Positions 43,683-52,800 are shown, numbered from the stretch's first letter. The stretch is DNA of 64,000 nucleotides from Zafaria cholistanensis (GCF_008580665.1 NZ_BKDJ01000004.1:62001-126000); one strand, 5' to 3'. A program made the numbers and translations. Notes: generated by a model from the sequence alone, not told the origin.

Positions 43683-45335
43683 TCAGGGGGTGGTGGCGGG
43701 GGTGGTGACCGGTTCCAGCGTGTCCGGGTCCACCAGGTGGAAGCGGATGGCGGTGCCCGGGGGCAGTTGGGCGGCTACGGGCAGGTCCTCCGGGACGACG
43801 GCGGCGATCACCGGGTAGCCCCCGGTCACCGGATGGTCGGCGAGGAACACGACGGGAAGGCCCGACGGCGGGACCTGGAGCGATCCGGCCACGGCCCCCT
43901 CGCTGGGCAGTTCCCCGCCACGGACGCGTTCCAGCGGACGTGCCCCCTCGCCCAGGCCCAGGCGCAGGCCGATGCGGTTGGACTCGGTGCCGGCCAGCCA
44001 CTCCTGGCCGGTGAGCCGGGACAGTCCCTCCGGGCCGAACCAGTCATCGCGCGGTCCCGGAACCACGCGGAGAACGGCCACGGCGCCGGGGGCGACCCGC
44101 AGGGCGGACGGCTCGGCAGACCCGACGGCCTGGCCGGGCCGGGCCGGTCCCACCGGCAGGTGCATGCCCGGGGCAAGGGGGGCCGGGCCCAGCCCGGACA
44201 TGGCATCGGTGGACCGGCTGCCCAGCACCGGGGCAACTGCCAGGCCGCCCCGGACGCCGATGTAGGGGCGCAGCCCCGTGGTGGCCGGACCGAGGCGCAG
44301 CGTCTCCCCGTCCAGCAGGGCAAAGGGCGCGTCCTGGCCGGGGTGGCGCGGCGGGCCGGCCACCGCGGGGACGATCTCCAGTTCCACGCGGGCCCCCGCC
44401 ACGGCCAGGACCTGGTCCCCGTGCGCCTTCAGCCGAAGTGAGCCGAGCAGGTTTTCGATGACCGCCGCGCCGGGGGCATTCCCGACCAGGCGGTTGGCCT
44501 GGCGCGCGGAGGCCGCGTCGGCCGCGCCCGAAGCGCTGACCCCCAGGTCCCCCAGTCCGGGGCGCCCGAGGTCCTGGACCAGGGACTGCAGGCCGGCGTC
44601 GAGGACCTCCAGGGTCCCCGCCGCGGGGTCCTGTTCGGCGGAAGCCTGTTCCGCCGGGCGGTCGGCGCCGTCCCGCCCGGGCGCCTCCCCCGGGATGCTG
44701 ATCTCCTCGCGGACCGCGATGAAGCGGACCCGGTCCCCGGGCATGACCAGGGCGGGGGATTCGCGGGAGAGGTCCCACATGGGCTGCCCGGTATGGCCGA
44801 TCAGCTGCCAGCCCCCCGGGGAACGGCGCGGGTAGACCGCCGAAAACCGCCCGGCAAGGGCCACGGAGCCGGCGGGGACTGCGGTGCGGGGGGTGTCCCG
44901 GCGCGGGACTTCCAGGGCGGGATCGCCCCCGGCAAGGTAGCTGAACCCCGGGGCAAAACCGCCGAACGCCGCGGTCCACAGCCGGCCGGTGTGTGCGGCG
45001 ACCACGCCCTCGGGGCCCAGGCCGGTCAGGCGGCCCACCTCGGCGAGGTCCTCGCCGGTGTAGACGACGTCGATCTCCACCGTGCGCCCGGCCCGTGCCC
45101 GTGCCGGGGCGGCCTCGAGGCGGTCGATGGCCGCCCGGCCCGAGAGCGCGGCCGCGCGGGAGGCGAAGCGGACGAGCACCGTCTTGGCGGCGGCAAGCAC
45201 TTCCACCTGGCCCGGCAGCGGGTGATCGGCCAGCGCTCCGTGCAGGGCCACCACGGCCTCCAGCGTGGGCAGTTCGACCAGCAGGGAGCGGGTTCCGGCC
45301 CAGCGGACAGGGTGGCTCATACGAAGCCGGGTCAT
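43683..45335 (-). CDS. pxpBC: Fused 5-oxoprolinase subunits B and C (KipI-KipA type)
   Basis: 550 residues. Residues about 1-215 are PxpB/KipI ([20 protein letters not shown] near residue 115; the GFSYL turn is the family marker). After a Glu/Ala/Gly linker (about 215-238), residues 240-550 are PxpC/KipA ([41 protein letters not shown]). PxpA, B and C together cleave 5-oxoproline to glutamate with ATP. The start overlaps the pxpA stop (ATGA). The B-C fusion is known in other bacteria. Confidence 0.88.
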   Translation of the reverse strand: MTRLRMSHPVRWAGTRSLLVELPTLEAVVALHGALADHPLPGQVEVLAAAKTVLVRFASRAAALSGRAAIDRLEAAPARARAGRTVEIDVVYTGEDLAEVGRLTGLGPEGVVAAHTGRLWTAAFGGFAPGFSYLAGGDPALEVPRRDTPRTAVPAGSVALAGRFSAVYPRRSPGGWQLIGHTGQPMWDLSRESPALVMPGDRVRFIAVREEISIPGEAPGRDGADRPAEQASAEQDPAAGTLEVLDAGLQSLVQDLGRPGLGDLGVSASGAADAASARQANRLVGNAPGAAVIENLLGSLRLKAHGDQVLAVAGARVELEIVPAVAGPPRHPGQDAPFALLDGETLRLGPATTGLRPYIGVRGGLAVAPVLGSRSTDAMSGLGPAPLAPGMHLPVGPARPGQAVGSAEPSALRVAPGAVAVLRVVPGPRDDWFGPEGLSRLTGQEWLAGTESNRIGLRLGLGEGARPLERVRGGELPSEGAVAGSLQVPPSGLPVVFLADHPVTGGYPVIAAVVPEDLPVAAQLPPGTAIRFHLVDPDTLEPVTTPATTP

Positions 45336-46090
45336 ACGAAGCTCCGGATGCCGACGCCGGCGGCCTCCAGGCCGGCACGCACGGAGGCCGCCATCGCCAC
45401 CGCCCCCGGGGTATCCCCGTGCAGGCAGATGCTTTCGGCGGAGGTCTCGATCCGCGATCCATCACGGGCAATGATTGTGCCCTCCGTGGCGAGGCGGACC
45501 ATGTTGGCGGTGACCTCTGCGGCGTCGTGCAGCACCGCTCCGGCCTCGCGGCGGGAGACCAGGGTTCCGTCGGGGTTGTAGGCGCGGTCCGCGAACGCCT
45601 CGGCCACCCCGCGCAGGCCGGCGGCCTCGGCCCTGGCCAGGGCGACCGACCCGGGCAGGAGCAAAAGCGGCAGGTCCGCCCCGAACGCCTTCACCGCGTC
45701 AACGACGGCCTGGGCGTGCGCCTGGTGGTGGACGATGGCGTTGTACAGGGCCCCGTGCGGCTTGACGTAGCGCACCTGTCCTCCCGCGGCGCGGGCCAGG
45801 GCCTCGAGGGCGCCAATCTGGTACAGGACGTCGTCGGCCAGTTCGGTGGGGGAACAGCCCAGGAACCGGCGCCCGAAGCCCGCCAGGTCCCGGTAGCCCA
45901 CGTGGGCTCCGATGACGACGCCGGCCGCGACCGCGTCGCGGCACGTCCGGGCGATGGTCGAGGGGTCTCCGGCATGGAAGCCGCAGGCCACGTTGGCGCT
46001 GGAGACGGACCTGAAGATCGCGGCGTCGTCGCCCATGCTCCAGTTGCCGAAGGATTCTCCGACGTCGCTGTTCAGGTCGATGAATGGCAT
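45332..46090 (-). CDS. pxpA: 5-oxoprolinase subunit A (LamB/YcsF)
   Basis: 252 residues with the full LamB/YcsF motif set: [13 protein letters not shown] (residues 4-16), [11 protein letters not shown] (32-42), [20 protein letters not shown] (about 108). It is followed by pxpBC in overlapping frames. An 11-bp FadR-type operator lies about 54 bp upstream of the start. Confidence 0.93.
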   Translation of the reverse strand: MPFIDLNSDVGESFGNWSMGDDAAIFRSVSSANVACGFHAGDPSTIARTCRDAVAAGVVIGAHVGYRDLAGFGRRFLGCSPTELADDVLYQIGALEALARAAGGQVRYVKPHGALYNAIVHHQAHAQAVVDAVKAFGADLPLLLLPGSVALARAEAAGLRGVAEAFADRAYNPDGTLVSRREAGAVLHDAAEVTANMVRLATEGTIIARDGSRIETSAESICLHGDTPGAVAMAASVRAGLEAAGVGIRSFV

Positions 46091-46143
46091 GGTGGTCCCT
46101 GTCTCGTGGCGTGCTGTTCCTCAAGGATGCACGAGAAACCGGG

Positions 46144-46156
46144 ATTGTTCAACAAT
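46144..46156 (-). promoter_or_regulatory. FadR/FCD-type operator before pxpA
   Basis: ATTGTTCAACAAT is a perfect inverted repeat around C and fits the TNGTNNNACNA consensus known for GntR-FCD regulators (TTGTTCAACAA). It is the only AT-rich patch in the 107 bp between the amidase gene and pxpA. Confidence 0.65.
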
Positions 46157-46197
46157 ATTGAGCGCGGGCCGCCCGGAGGCGTCCCCGGAGCCGCTGC

Positions 46198-47850
46198 TCA
46201 GGGCGCGGCGCCCGGGAGCCGGCCCGCCCAGGCCAGCAGTGCCGTATCCGAGCCCGCCGCCCCCACCAGGGACACCCCGCACGGCAGGCCCTCCGCGGTT
46301 TCCAGCGGCACGTTCACCGCCGGCAGTCCCGCGAGACCGGCCAGGCAGGTCAGCAGCAGGGTGCGCTGGCGCTGGCGCTCGATGGCCTCTCCCCCGGCGG
46401 CCGAGTCCCTGGCCAGCGGTGCCACGGATGCCGCCGAGGGAACGACGAGGATCCCGTCGCCCACCAGGGCGCGTACTGCCGCGCGCGCCTCGGCCGCAAG
46501 CTGGCGGGCGGCGGCTTCCTGTTCGGCGGTGCAGGCCGCCGCCAGCCGGAACCGCCCGGCCACATCCGGAGCCAGCCGGTCCCCATGCCGCCCAACCCAC
46601 TCCCCATGGGCGGCCCATGCTTCCCGGCCCTGGATGGCCTGGAACGCCTTCAGCCACGCCCGGTGCCGGTCCGGATCGATGGGCCCGGCCGGCTCGATCC
46701 GCCCGGCGGGGCCGTCCGCTTCCCACCGGTCCAGGGCCGCCCGGATCGCGGCCGCCACATCGCCATCCGCCAGGTCCAGCAGGCCCGGCACCAGCCGCAG
46801 CCCCGGGAACGCGGCCGCCGGAGCGGCGGCCGGCAGCAGCACCCGCCCCACCGCCTCCAGCACTTCCGGGGTCCGGGCCATCCAGCCCACCGTGTCGAAG
46901 CTGGGTGCCAGGGGCACCAGGCCTTCGGTGGACACGGCTCCGTGCGTGGTGCGGATCCCCCACAGCCCCTGGTAGGCGGAGGGCACGCGGACCGACCCGC
47001 CCGTGTCCGTGCCCAGCCCGATGCTTGCGTGCCCCAGCGACACTGCCGACGCGGATCCGGAGGAGGACCCTCCGCTGATCCGGAACGGCGCCTTCGGGTT
47101 CGGCGGGGTGCCGTAGTGCGTGTTGGTTCCGGCCAGGCTGTACGCGAACTCGTCGGTCGCGGCCATGCCCTTGACGGACGCTCCGGCCCCCAACAGCGCC
47201 GCGACCGCCGCCGCCGTCGTGGTTTCCGGGACGGCCTGGGCCAGGTGCGCCGGACTGCCGGCACCCACCCGCTGCCCGGCCACCGCGTAGAGGTCCTTGA
47301 CCGCGACCGTCTCCCCGTCCAGGATCCCCGGGGCGGCCGGGGGCACCAGCGGATCCCCCACCACGCGCCAGACCCGCCGGTCAAAGGCCGGCGGGCTGAC
47401 AGCCACGTGCGCCACGGCAACCTGCCACGTGCCCCCGTTCCGCACCCAAACCTGGGTCTGCTGGCCGCGGCCGCCGCTGAGCAGTTCGGTGACGGCGACG
47501 ACCACCGCATGCTCCGGCCCCAGCGCGCGGACCTCGGTGGCGACGATCCGCCGCTTCGGGGCGCCGCCGCGGGTGCCGCGGAAACCGCTGATCGCCTCGT
47601 GGCCCACCAGCAGGCCGCTGCTGTCCCCGCGCATCGTGTCCGACCCGGGTGCGAAAAGCGCGTCCATCGCGGGCAGGTCGTTCTCCATGAGGGCGCGCTC
47701 GTACTCCCAGAACGCCTCCATCAGGCCGGGGATCGCGGTACTTGGGGTCGGGGTGCCGGGAGCCGGGGTGCCGGGGGTCGGGGTGCCGGGGGTCGGGGTG
47801 CCGGGGGCTCCCGCCTCCTGCGCGGCCGGGCGCGGGTGGACGGCGCTCAC
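46198..47850 (-). CDS. AtzH-like (DUF3225) domain fused to an amidase-signature hydrolase
   Basis: About 550 residues. After a Pro/Gly/Thr linker repeat (residues about 15-40), a SnoaL/AtzH-like domain covers about 45-170 (MEAFWEYERALMENDLPAMD). An amidase-signature domain follows from about 175, with the Ser-cisSer-Lys triad: Lys in VAVKDLY, cis-Ser in ISGGSSSGSASAV, nucleophile Ser in GTDTGGSVRVP. AtzH/AtzE and allophanate-hydrolase systems have these as separate proteins. GTG start overlaps the formamidase stop. The substrate is likely a small amide or carboxybiuret-like compound, by inference. Confidence 0.8.
   Translation of the reverse strand: MSAVHPRPAAQEAGAPGTPTPGTPTPGTPAPGTPTPSTAIPGLMEAFWEYERALMENDLPAMDALFAPGSDTMRGDSSGLLVGHEAISGFRGTRGGAPKRRIVATEVRALGPEHAVVVAVTELLSGGRGQQTQVWVRNGGTWQVAVAHVAVSPPAFDRRVWRVVGDPLVPPAAPGILDGETVAVKDLYAVAGQRVGAGSPAHLAQAVPETTTAAAVAALLGAGASVKGMAATDEFAYSLAGTNTHYGTPPNPKAPFRISGGSSSGSASAVSLGHASIGLGTDTGGSVRVPSAYQGLWGIRTTHGAVSTEGLVPLAPSFDTVGWMARTPEVLEAVGRVLLPAAAPAAAFPGLRLVPGLLDLADGDVAAAIRAALDRWEADGPAGRIEPAGPIDPDRHRAWLKAFQAIQGREAWAAHGEWVGRHGDRLAPDVAGRFRLAAACTAEQEAAARQLAAEARAAVRALVGDGILVVPSAASVAPLARDSAAGGEAIERQRQRTLLLTCLAGLAGLPAVNVPLETAEGLPCGVSLVGAAGSDTALLAWAGRLPGAAP
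47747..47806 (-). repeat. 15-bp tandem repeat encoding PGTPT
   Basis: Four 15-bp units (GTCGGGGTGCCGGGG, two identical) in frame near the start of the AtzH-amidase gene, coding for a Pro-Gly-Thr-Pro-Thr/Ala linker. Confidence 0.95.
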
Positions 47851-48935
47851 TTGGCCACCTCCGCGAAGTCCTCGATGCGGATGCGTGCATGCACGCCCTT
47901 CACCAAATCCACCACTTGGGAGATGTTGAAGTCCGTCGCCGCGCTCAGGTAGGCGTAGGCATGCTCGGCATCCAGTCCCCAGCGTGCCTGCAGCAGCGCC
48001 ACCGCCGCGCGCACGCAATCCTGCACGGCCAGGTCCAGGTCCTCGTCCATGCCGGTGGGCACCAGGTAGTCGGCGGTCTCGGCCACGGGGCCCAGCTGGT
48101 CACCGAAGAGCCGCAGCGCGTCCTCGCGCGGCACGACGTCGAACCGGAGCCGGGCGCGCAGGCTCGCCTCCATCGCGGTGAGGGCCACTTCCCCGTCGCC
48201 TTGGGCGAAGTGCGGGTCCCCGACATAGGCCAGCGCGCCCTCGACCTGCACCGGCAGGTACAGCGAGGCGCCCTCGACCATGAGGTTGATGTCGATGTTG
48301 CCCCCGTGCCGCCCCGGGGGAACCGAGTGCGGGCGGGTGTCCGCGTCAACGGCGACGCCCATGGTGCCCAGGAACGGGCGCAGCGGGAAGCGGATGCTGC
48401 GCCCGGCGCCGGCGAACGGGGCCATGGTGCCGCAGGCCCCGCGCGGGGTGTCTTCGACGCCGGCGAAGACGCTGACATTGCCGGGCCCGCGCGGATACTC
48501 CCCGGGCAGCGCGCCGCGGCCGTGCCGGTTGGAGACAACGCCGTAGGGCACGCGCCGCTCCAGCCCCGCGACGGTGATCTTGAGCAGGTCCCCAGGACGG
48601 GCGCCGGCGACGTGGATGGGGCCGGTGACCACGTGCGGGCCGTCGGTGCCCGGGTCGCGGGCACAGTCGCCGGCGGCGAGCGCCACGGCGTCGCGCAGCA
48701 CCTGTTCCCCGTCCACCCCGTGGGTGGCGAAGAAGGCGCGCGGGTCGCGGCCCTGGTCCTCGAGGATGCCCTCGTGGCTGATGGTGTCGATGACCGCCTC
48801 GGTGCCGGGCTCGAGCTTGAGCACGGGGGCGTCGGCCGCGCACGGCAGCCTGCCCCACAGCACGTTGCCTGCGGCGGAGGGCAGGTAGGGGGCCCCGGCG
48901 GGAAGGTGTTCCCCCGGCTGCAGGATGGTGGTCAT
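47847..48935 (-). CDS. Acetamidase/formamidase family protein
   Basis: 362 residues. FmdA/AmdA signature blocks: VVTGPIHVAGARPGDLLKI (about 100-120), PFLGTMGVA, GRHGGNIDINLMVEGASLYL and VGDPHFAQGDGEV. It hydrolyses formamide or acetamide to ammonium and the acid. It is the first gene of the minus-strand amide/5-oxoproline string and is divergent from yoaK. Confidence 0.9.
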   Translation of the reverse strand: MTTILQPGEHLPAGAPYLPSAAGNVLWGRLPCAADAPVLKLEPGTEAVIDTISHEGILEDQGRDPRAFFATHGVDGEQVLRDAVALAAGDCARDPGTDGPHVVTGPIHVAGARPGDLLKITVAGLERRVPYGVVSNRHGRGALPGEYPRGPGNVSVFAGVEDTPRGACGTMAPFAGAGRSIRFPLRPFLGTMGVAVDADTRPHSVPPGRHGGNIDINLMVEGASLYLPVQVEGALAYVGDPHFAQGDGEVALTAMEASLRARLRFDVVPREDALRLFGDQLGPVAETADYLVPTGMDEDLDLAVQDCVRAAVALLQARWGLDAEHAYAYLSAATDFNISQVVDLVKGVHARIRIEDFAEVAK

Positions 48936-48990
48936 CGGTTCTCCTTCGGTTGCCCGCCAGCCTAGGGAGGATGTTTTACGTGGCTGTTAC

Positions 48991-49050
48991 GAAACGGTGC
49001 AATGAATGTTTCATCAGCAACCCTACGATGAAACGGTGACTGAAACTATT
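48991..49050. promoter_or_regulatory. GAAAC boxes between formamidase and yoaK
   Basis: GTTTCATC (49008-49015) and GATGAAAC (49027-49034) form a perfect 8-bp inverted repeat with an 11-bp spacer. Further GAAAC boxes at 48991 and 49042 (ACTGAAACTATTTC) resemble the sites before pucG and the permease. Confidence 0.6.
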
Positions 49051-49728
49051 TCCGTTCCCCGGCGCCGCGTGCGCGACCTGCCCCGCCTCCATCTTCAGTT
49101 GATGCTGGCCCTGACCTTTTCCACCGGCATCATCGACGCCGTGGGCTACCTGGGACTGGACCGGGTGTTCACCGCGAACATGACCGGCAACGTCGTGATC
49201 CTCGGCATGGGCCTGGCCGGCGCCGACGACCTGCCTGTACTGGGTCCGGTCCTGGCGCTTGTTGCGTTCATGGCCGGCGCCGTGGCCGGCGGCCGCGCCC
49301 TGCGCGGCCGCACCGGAGAGTGGACCCGGGCGACCACCTGGCTGCTCGCGGCCGTGGGAGCGGTGGTGCTGGCCCTGGGCCTGGGCCTCATGGTCTGGCA
49401 TGATCCTCCGGAGCCTGCGCTGCTCTCCGTCACCACCCTTCTGGGGGCGGTCATGGGCCTGCAGGCCGCCGCCGCCCGCGCGCTCGGGGTCAAGGACGTC
49501 ACCACCGTGGTGGTCACCTCCACCATCACCGGCCTGTCCATGGATTCGCGCCTGGCCGGCGGCCGCGGCGACCTGTGGGGGCGGCGCGTCCTGGCCGTGG
49601 TGCTGATCCTGGCGGGCGCGGGCGTTGGAGCCGTGCTGCTGAACGTCCATTTGGGTGCGGGCCTGGTTGCCGCGGCGGCGGTATGCCTGGTGTGCGCGGG
49701 CATTGGACACCGCCACGCCAGGGCGTAG
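49036..49728 (+). CDS. YoaK/DUF1275-family membrane protein
   Basis: 230 residues, six to seven membrane helices, with LTFSTGIIDAVGYLGLDRVFTANMTGN, the family's first-helix signature. Its function is unknown; relatives often sit near amide or urea genes. GTG at 49036 (VTETISVP) is preferred over the in-frame ATG at 49006, which lies inside the operator repeat; neither has a strong ribosome site. Confidence 0.78.
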   Translation: MTETISVPRRRVRDLPRLHLQLMLALTFSTGIIDAVGYLGLDRVFTANMTGNVVILGMGLAGADDLPVLGPVLALVAFMAGAVAGGRALRGRTGEWTRATTWLLAAVGAVVLALGLGLMVWHDPPEPALLSVTTLLGAVMGLQAAAARALGVKDVTTVVVTSTITGLSMDSRLAGGRGDLWGRRVLAVVLILAGAGVGAVLLNVHLGAGLVAAAAVCLVCAGIGHRHARA

Positions 49729-49780
49729 TTCCCGGCCGCTGAATCAACCCGCCGGGGGCGGTACGCGGGGGGGTGCCCGG

Positions 49781-49852
49781 GCGGGTGTGCGGACGGGTGT
49801 GCGGACGGGTGTGCGGACGGGTGTGCGGGCGGGTGTGCGGGCGGATGCGCAC
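49781..49852. repeat. 12-bp tandem repeat between yoaK and the NTP-transferase gene
   Basis: Five 12-bp units (ACGGGTGTGCGG or GCGGGTGTGCGG) and a degenerate sixth, in the 136 bp between two convergent genes. Confidence 0.95.
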
Positions 49853-49864
49853 GGGGCCTGGCAG

Positions 49865-50485
49865 CTAGCCCAGCCTCCACAGGTCCGCGGCGGTGTCGAC
49901 GTCCCCGCCGTCGGACAGGTCCGAGCAGTCCACCAGGTCCACGATCCCCGGGTTCCGTGCCAGCCAGCCCCGCGCTCCGGCGTCGCCCTCCGCCGCCGCC
50001 GCTGCGGTCCGCGCCGCGTCCGCGGCGAACAGGACGGGGTGGCCCCGGCGCAGGCCTTCGGTGCCGCCGGCAAATCCGGCGGCGGTCACCCGGCCGGGCA
50101 CGTGGGCCTGCAGCAGCCGCCGGACCATCGCGCGGTCCAGGCCCGGCTGGTCCACCAGCGCCACCAGCACGTCGCGTCCGGTGGGGACCGCCCCAATGCC
50201 GGTGCGGAACGAGCCGCCCATGCCCTCGGACCAGAGCGGATTCTCCACGATGGTGCAGCCGGCAAGGTCGGCCTCGGCGCGCACCCGGGCGGCCCGCGCC
50301 CCCAGCACCACGACGACGCCGGCGCACCCTCCGGCGCGCAACTCGTCCACCAGCCTGGACACCAGCGGGACGCCCCGGCTGGCCAGCAGGGCCTTCGGGC
50401 CGCGGCCCAGCCGCGTTCCCGGCCCTGCGGCAAGCAGCACCCCGGTGACGGGCCGGCCGGATCCGGGGCCTACCGGCGCTCCCAC
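49865..50485 (-). CDS. MobA/MocA-like nucleotidyltransferase
   Basis: About 206 residues with the NTP-transferase fold: GVLLAAGPGTRLGRGPKALL at the N-terminus, VENPLWSEGMGGSFRTG (substrate loop) and VDQPGLD (metal-binding Asp). This pattern belongs to the molybdopterin cytidylyl- or guanylyltransferase group used by xanthine/CO-dehydrogenase-type enzymes. None is in the window. A GTG at 50485, overlapping the DUF606 stop, is the best upstream start; a GTG at 50440 is alternative. Confidence 0.78.
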   Translation of the reverse strand: MGAPVGPGSGRPVTGVLLAAGPGTRLGRGPKALLASRGVPLVSRLVDELRAGGCAGVVVVLGARAARVRAEADLAGCTIVENPLWSEGMGGSFRTGIGAVPTGRDVLVALVDQPGLDRAMVRRLLQAHVPGRVTAAGFAGGTEGLRRGHPVLFAADAARTAAAAAEGDAGARGWLARNPGIVDLVDCSDLSDGGDVDTAADLWRLG

Positions 50486-51444
50486 GGCATCCGTGCGGCG
50501 GCCGGCAGCGCGGCGACGGAGACGGCAAGCAGCGTCAGCGCGGTCCCCAGCACCGTGACCCCGGTGACCACGCTGCCGGGCGCGGGGAACACCAGGTCCA
50601 GCGCCAGCGAACCGAGCAGCTGCCCGGAAACCATGGACAGCCCCGCCAGCAGCACCCCCAAGTGGCGGACCACGACCGCCCCGAGCCCGATGAAAATGCA
50701 CCCCAACGGCCCGCCCAGGTAGTACCACCAGGCATCCGGCAGGGCCCGGGGCCACCCGGCGGGCGCGACGAGGGCCAGCCACGCGGCCAGCAGCACGATC
50801 CAGCCGGCGAGGAAGTTGACCAGGGTGGCGGTGAGGGGGGTGCCGTAGTGCACGGTGGCGGTGCCGTTCATGGCCTGCTGGAAACTCATCAGGAACCCGG
50901 CCGTCAGCGGCAGCAGAAGCAGCAGCAGGCCCTGGGGGCCGTCCCCGGCTTCCCCGCCCATGCGCGGGGAAACGGTCCACACGACGGCCCCGACGGTGAG
51001 CACGGAACCGATGATACGGATGCCGGTAATGTCCTTGCGCCCGCCCGGGCCGATGCCGAGCCGGTCCACCAGCAGCCCGCTGACGGTGAGTCCGGTGACG
51101 TTGGCGACCGTGAACAGGGCCAGCCCGGTGAACGGGGCCGCGAACCCCTGGCCCAGGACGAAGTAGGCGCCGACGCAGCCGGCGGCCATATACCAGAGCG
51201 GGAAGCGGCGCTCGCGCACGGCGTGGCGCAGCTGCGCCAGCCCCGAGCGGCCCCGGCGCAGGGCCAGGGAGAGGACGGCCATCAGGACCAGGCCCACGCT
51301 GAAGCTCAGCAGGGCCGCACCCAGGCCGTCCCCCATCTCCAGCGCAAGCTGCCCGTTGATCCGGGACTGGCCCGGTATGGCGATGCCGGCAACCAGTCCC
51401 AGGGCGATCCCCAGGGGCAGCGGAATCTTCGTGGTGGAGGCCAT
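50470..51444 (-). CDS. DUF606 DMT-superfamily membrane transporter
   Basis: 324 residues with two DUF606/YdcZ repeats, each of about five helices: PLGIALGLVAGIAIPGQSRIN in the first and LPLTAGFLMSFQQAMNGT in the second. Substrate unknown. The gene stop overlaps the start of the MobA-like gene. Confidence 0.82.
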   Translation of the reverse strand: MASTTKIPLPLGIALGLVAGIAIPGQSRINGQLALEMGDGLGAALLSFSVGLVLMAVLSLALRRGRSGLAQLRHAVRERRFPLWYMAAGCVGAYFVLGQGFAAPFTGLALFTVANVTGLTVSGLLVDRLGIGPGGRKDITGIRIIGSVLTVGAVVWTVSPRMGGEAGDGPQGLLLLLLPLTAGFLMSFQQAMNGTATVHYGTPLTATLVNFLAGWIVLLAAWLALVAPAGWPRALPDAWWYYLGGPLGCIFIGLGAVVVRHLGVLLAGLSMVSGQLLGSLALDLVFPAPGSVVTGVTVLGTALTLLAVSVAALPAAARMPWERR

Positions 51445-51781
51445 GGATCAGGCCTGCGGCGGGTGCGGGTGCGGGCGCGAGCCGGTACGCCGGGAGGCGG
51501 CAACGGCGGCTGGCAATGCGGCGGCTGGCAGTGCGGCGGCTGGCAGTGCGGCGGCGGCGGGCGGGCGCGGCTTCACGACGGATCCTTCCTCGGGGGCGAC
51601 CCGCGACCGCGGGACCTGCCCTTCCATCTATACACCCTGCGGGGGGCACCCCCGGGACGCGCGGGCCGGCGCCCACACCGAAAGTGGGGAAGCCCGAAAG
51701 TCGGGAAGTCCGGCAGGGTGGCGGGCTTGGAACACCAGCCGGAATTGGGAGGCGGGCCGCGGCTGGCGGATGATGGGGGGC
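51445..51781. other. Divergent region DUF606 transporter / S4 protein
   Basis: 337 bp with both promoters. It includes three 15-bp units at 51504-51548 and GC-rich low-complexity sequence. No promoter boxes can be assigned with confidence. Confidence 0.4.
51504..51548. repeat. Three 15-bp tandem units
   Basis: CGGCGGCTGGCAATG followed by two CGGCGGCTGGCAGTG, upstream of the DUF606 gene; there is no convincing reading frame across it. Confidence 0.95.
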
Positions 51782-52003
51782 ATGAGTGCACCGTTCCCCA
51801 TCCAGATCCGCGACGAGTCCATCCGCTTGGGACAGTTGCTGAAACTCGCCTCGCTCGCCGAGGACGGCATCCAGGCCAAGGAGTTCATCGAGAACGGCCT
51901 GGTGAAGGTCAATGGCGAGATCGAGACCCGCCGCGGGCGCCAGGTCCGCCCGGGCGACACCGTTGAGGTCAACGGCGAGTCCGTGGTGGTCGAGGCCCAA
52001 TAG
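51782..52003 (+). CDS. S4-domain RNA-binding protein (YbcJ/RlbA-like)
   Basis: 73 residues, almost entirely one S4 domain (IRLGQLLKLASLAEDGIQAK ... GLVKVNGEIETRRGRQVRPGD). Small proteins of this kind bind RNA, often rRNA or tRNA. ATG at 51782 is chosen by domain fit; an in-frame ATG 12 bases upstream is possible. Confidence 0.85.
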   Translation: MSAPFPIQIRDESIRLGQLLKLASLAEDGIQAKEFIENGLVKVNGEIETRRGRQVRPGDTVEVNGESVVVEAQ

Positions 52004-52057
52004 GCGTGCCCTGCGCCGGGCGGCGGGAACCGCCCGGCCGGGCACCTGCCGGTCCCG

Positions 52058-52741
52058 CTAGCTGTCCGGCGTCGCCGCCCCGTCCAGGACCTGCGCGCGT
52101 CCCAGGACGTGTTCGCGCAGGAAGGAGCGGACGTCCTCCATCTCCTCCTGGTTGATGTTGTGCTGCATGCCGGGGTATTCGGCCTTGGTGGCGGACGCAT
52201 GCCCGTCCAGCCACTGGTGGGTGAAGGCCACCTTGTCCGGGGTGATCACGAAGTCGGCGTCACCGCGCCCCCAGAAGACCGGCGGACGGAGTGCCTTGGT
52301 GGCCTCGTCGTCGAAGAACGGGTTGCCTCCGGAGGGGATCACGAAACCGGACAGGCCCACCACAGCGGCAACCTCCGCCGGGCGGTGGCGCAGGGCCGAG
52401 GTGGCCACGGCCATGCCCATGGAGAACCCCAGCAGGGTGACCGAGGAGTGGTTGCCCTTGACGGTGTCCAGCCAGGCCCAGACGTCCCCCACGGAGGCGG
52501 TGACCTTCTCCACGGAGAAGTCCGGTTCGTGCATCAGCGGGAACCAGGTGTGGCCGGGGCCCAGGGGCTGCGGGGCGCGGACCGAGGCGAGGGTGAATTC
52601 CTGGGGCAGCAGCGGGGCCAGCCCCATGAGGTCCTGCTCGTTGGAGAGGTAGCCGTGGAACATGACCAGCAGCGGGGTGCCGGCCCGTGCTGCTTCGGGG
52701 CGGGACCAGAGAACGACGGGATTCCAGGGAGTCTGAGACAT
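52058..52741 (-). CDS. Alpha/beta-hydrolase, phospholipase/carboxylesterase type
   Basis: 227 residues. Oxyanion region FHGYLSNEQDLMGLAPLL, nucleophile elbow GFSMG, acid Asp in GRGDADFVI, and His in YPGMQHNIN complete the triad. It resembles the short YpfH/carboxylesterase group. ATG at 52741 (MSQTPWNPVVL) is preferred. Confidence 0.82.
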   Translation of the reverse strand: MSQTPWNPVVLWSRPEAARAGTPLLVMFHGYLSNEQDLMGLAPLLPQEFTLASVRAPQPLGPGHTWFPLMHEPDFSVEKVTASVGDVWAWLDTVKGNHSSVTLLGFSMGMAVATSALRHRPAEVAAVVGLSGFVIPSGGNPFFDDEATKALRPPVFWGRGDADFVITPDKVAFTHQWLDGHASATKAEYPGMQHNINQEEMEDVRSFLREHVLGRAQVLDGAATPDS

Positions 52742-52800
52742 GCCCACAATTCAACCACACCGTTAGTTGAAGGATAAACCTTGGGGGGCCGGTGCCCCGG

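Noticed and set aside
49781-49852. CRISPR array
   Set aside because: Units are 12 bp with no spacers; it is a simple tandem repeat, as are all other arrays in the window.
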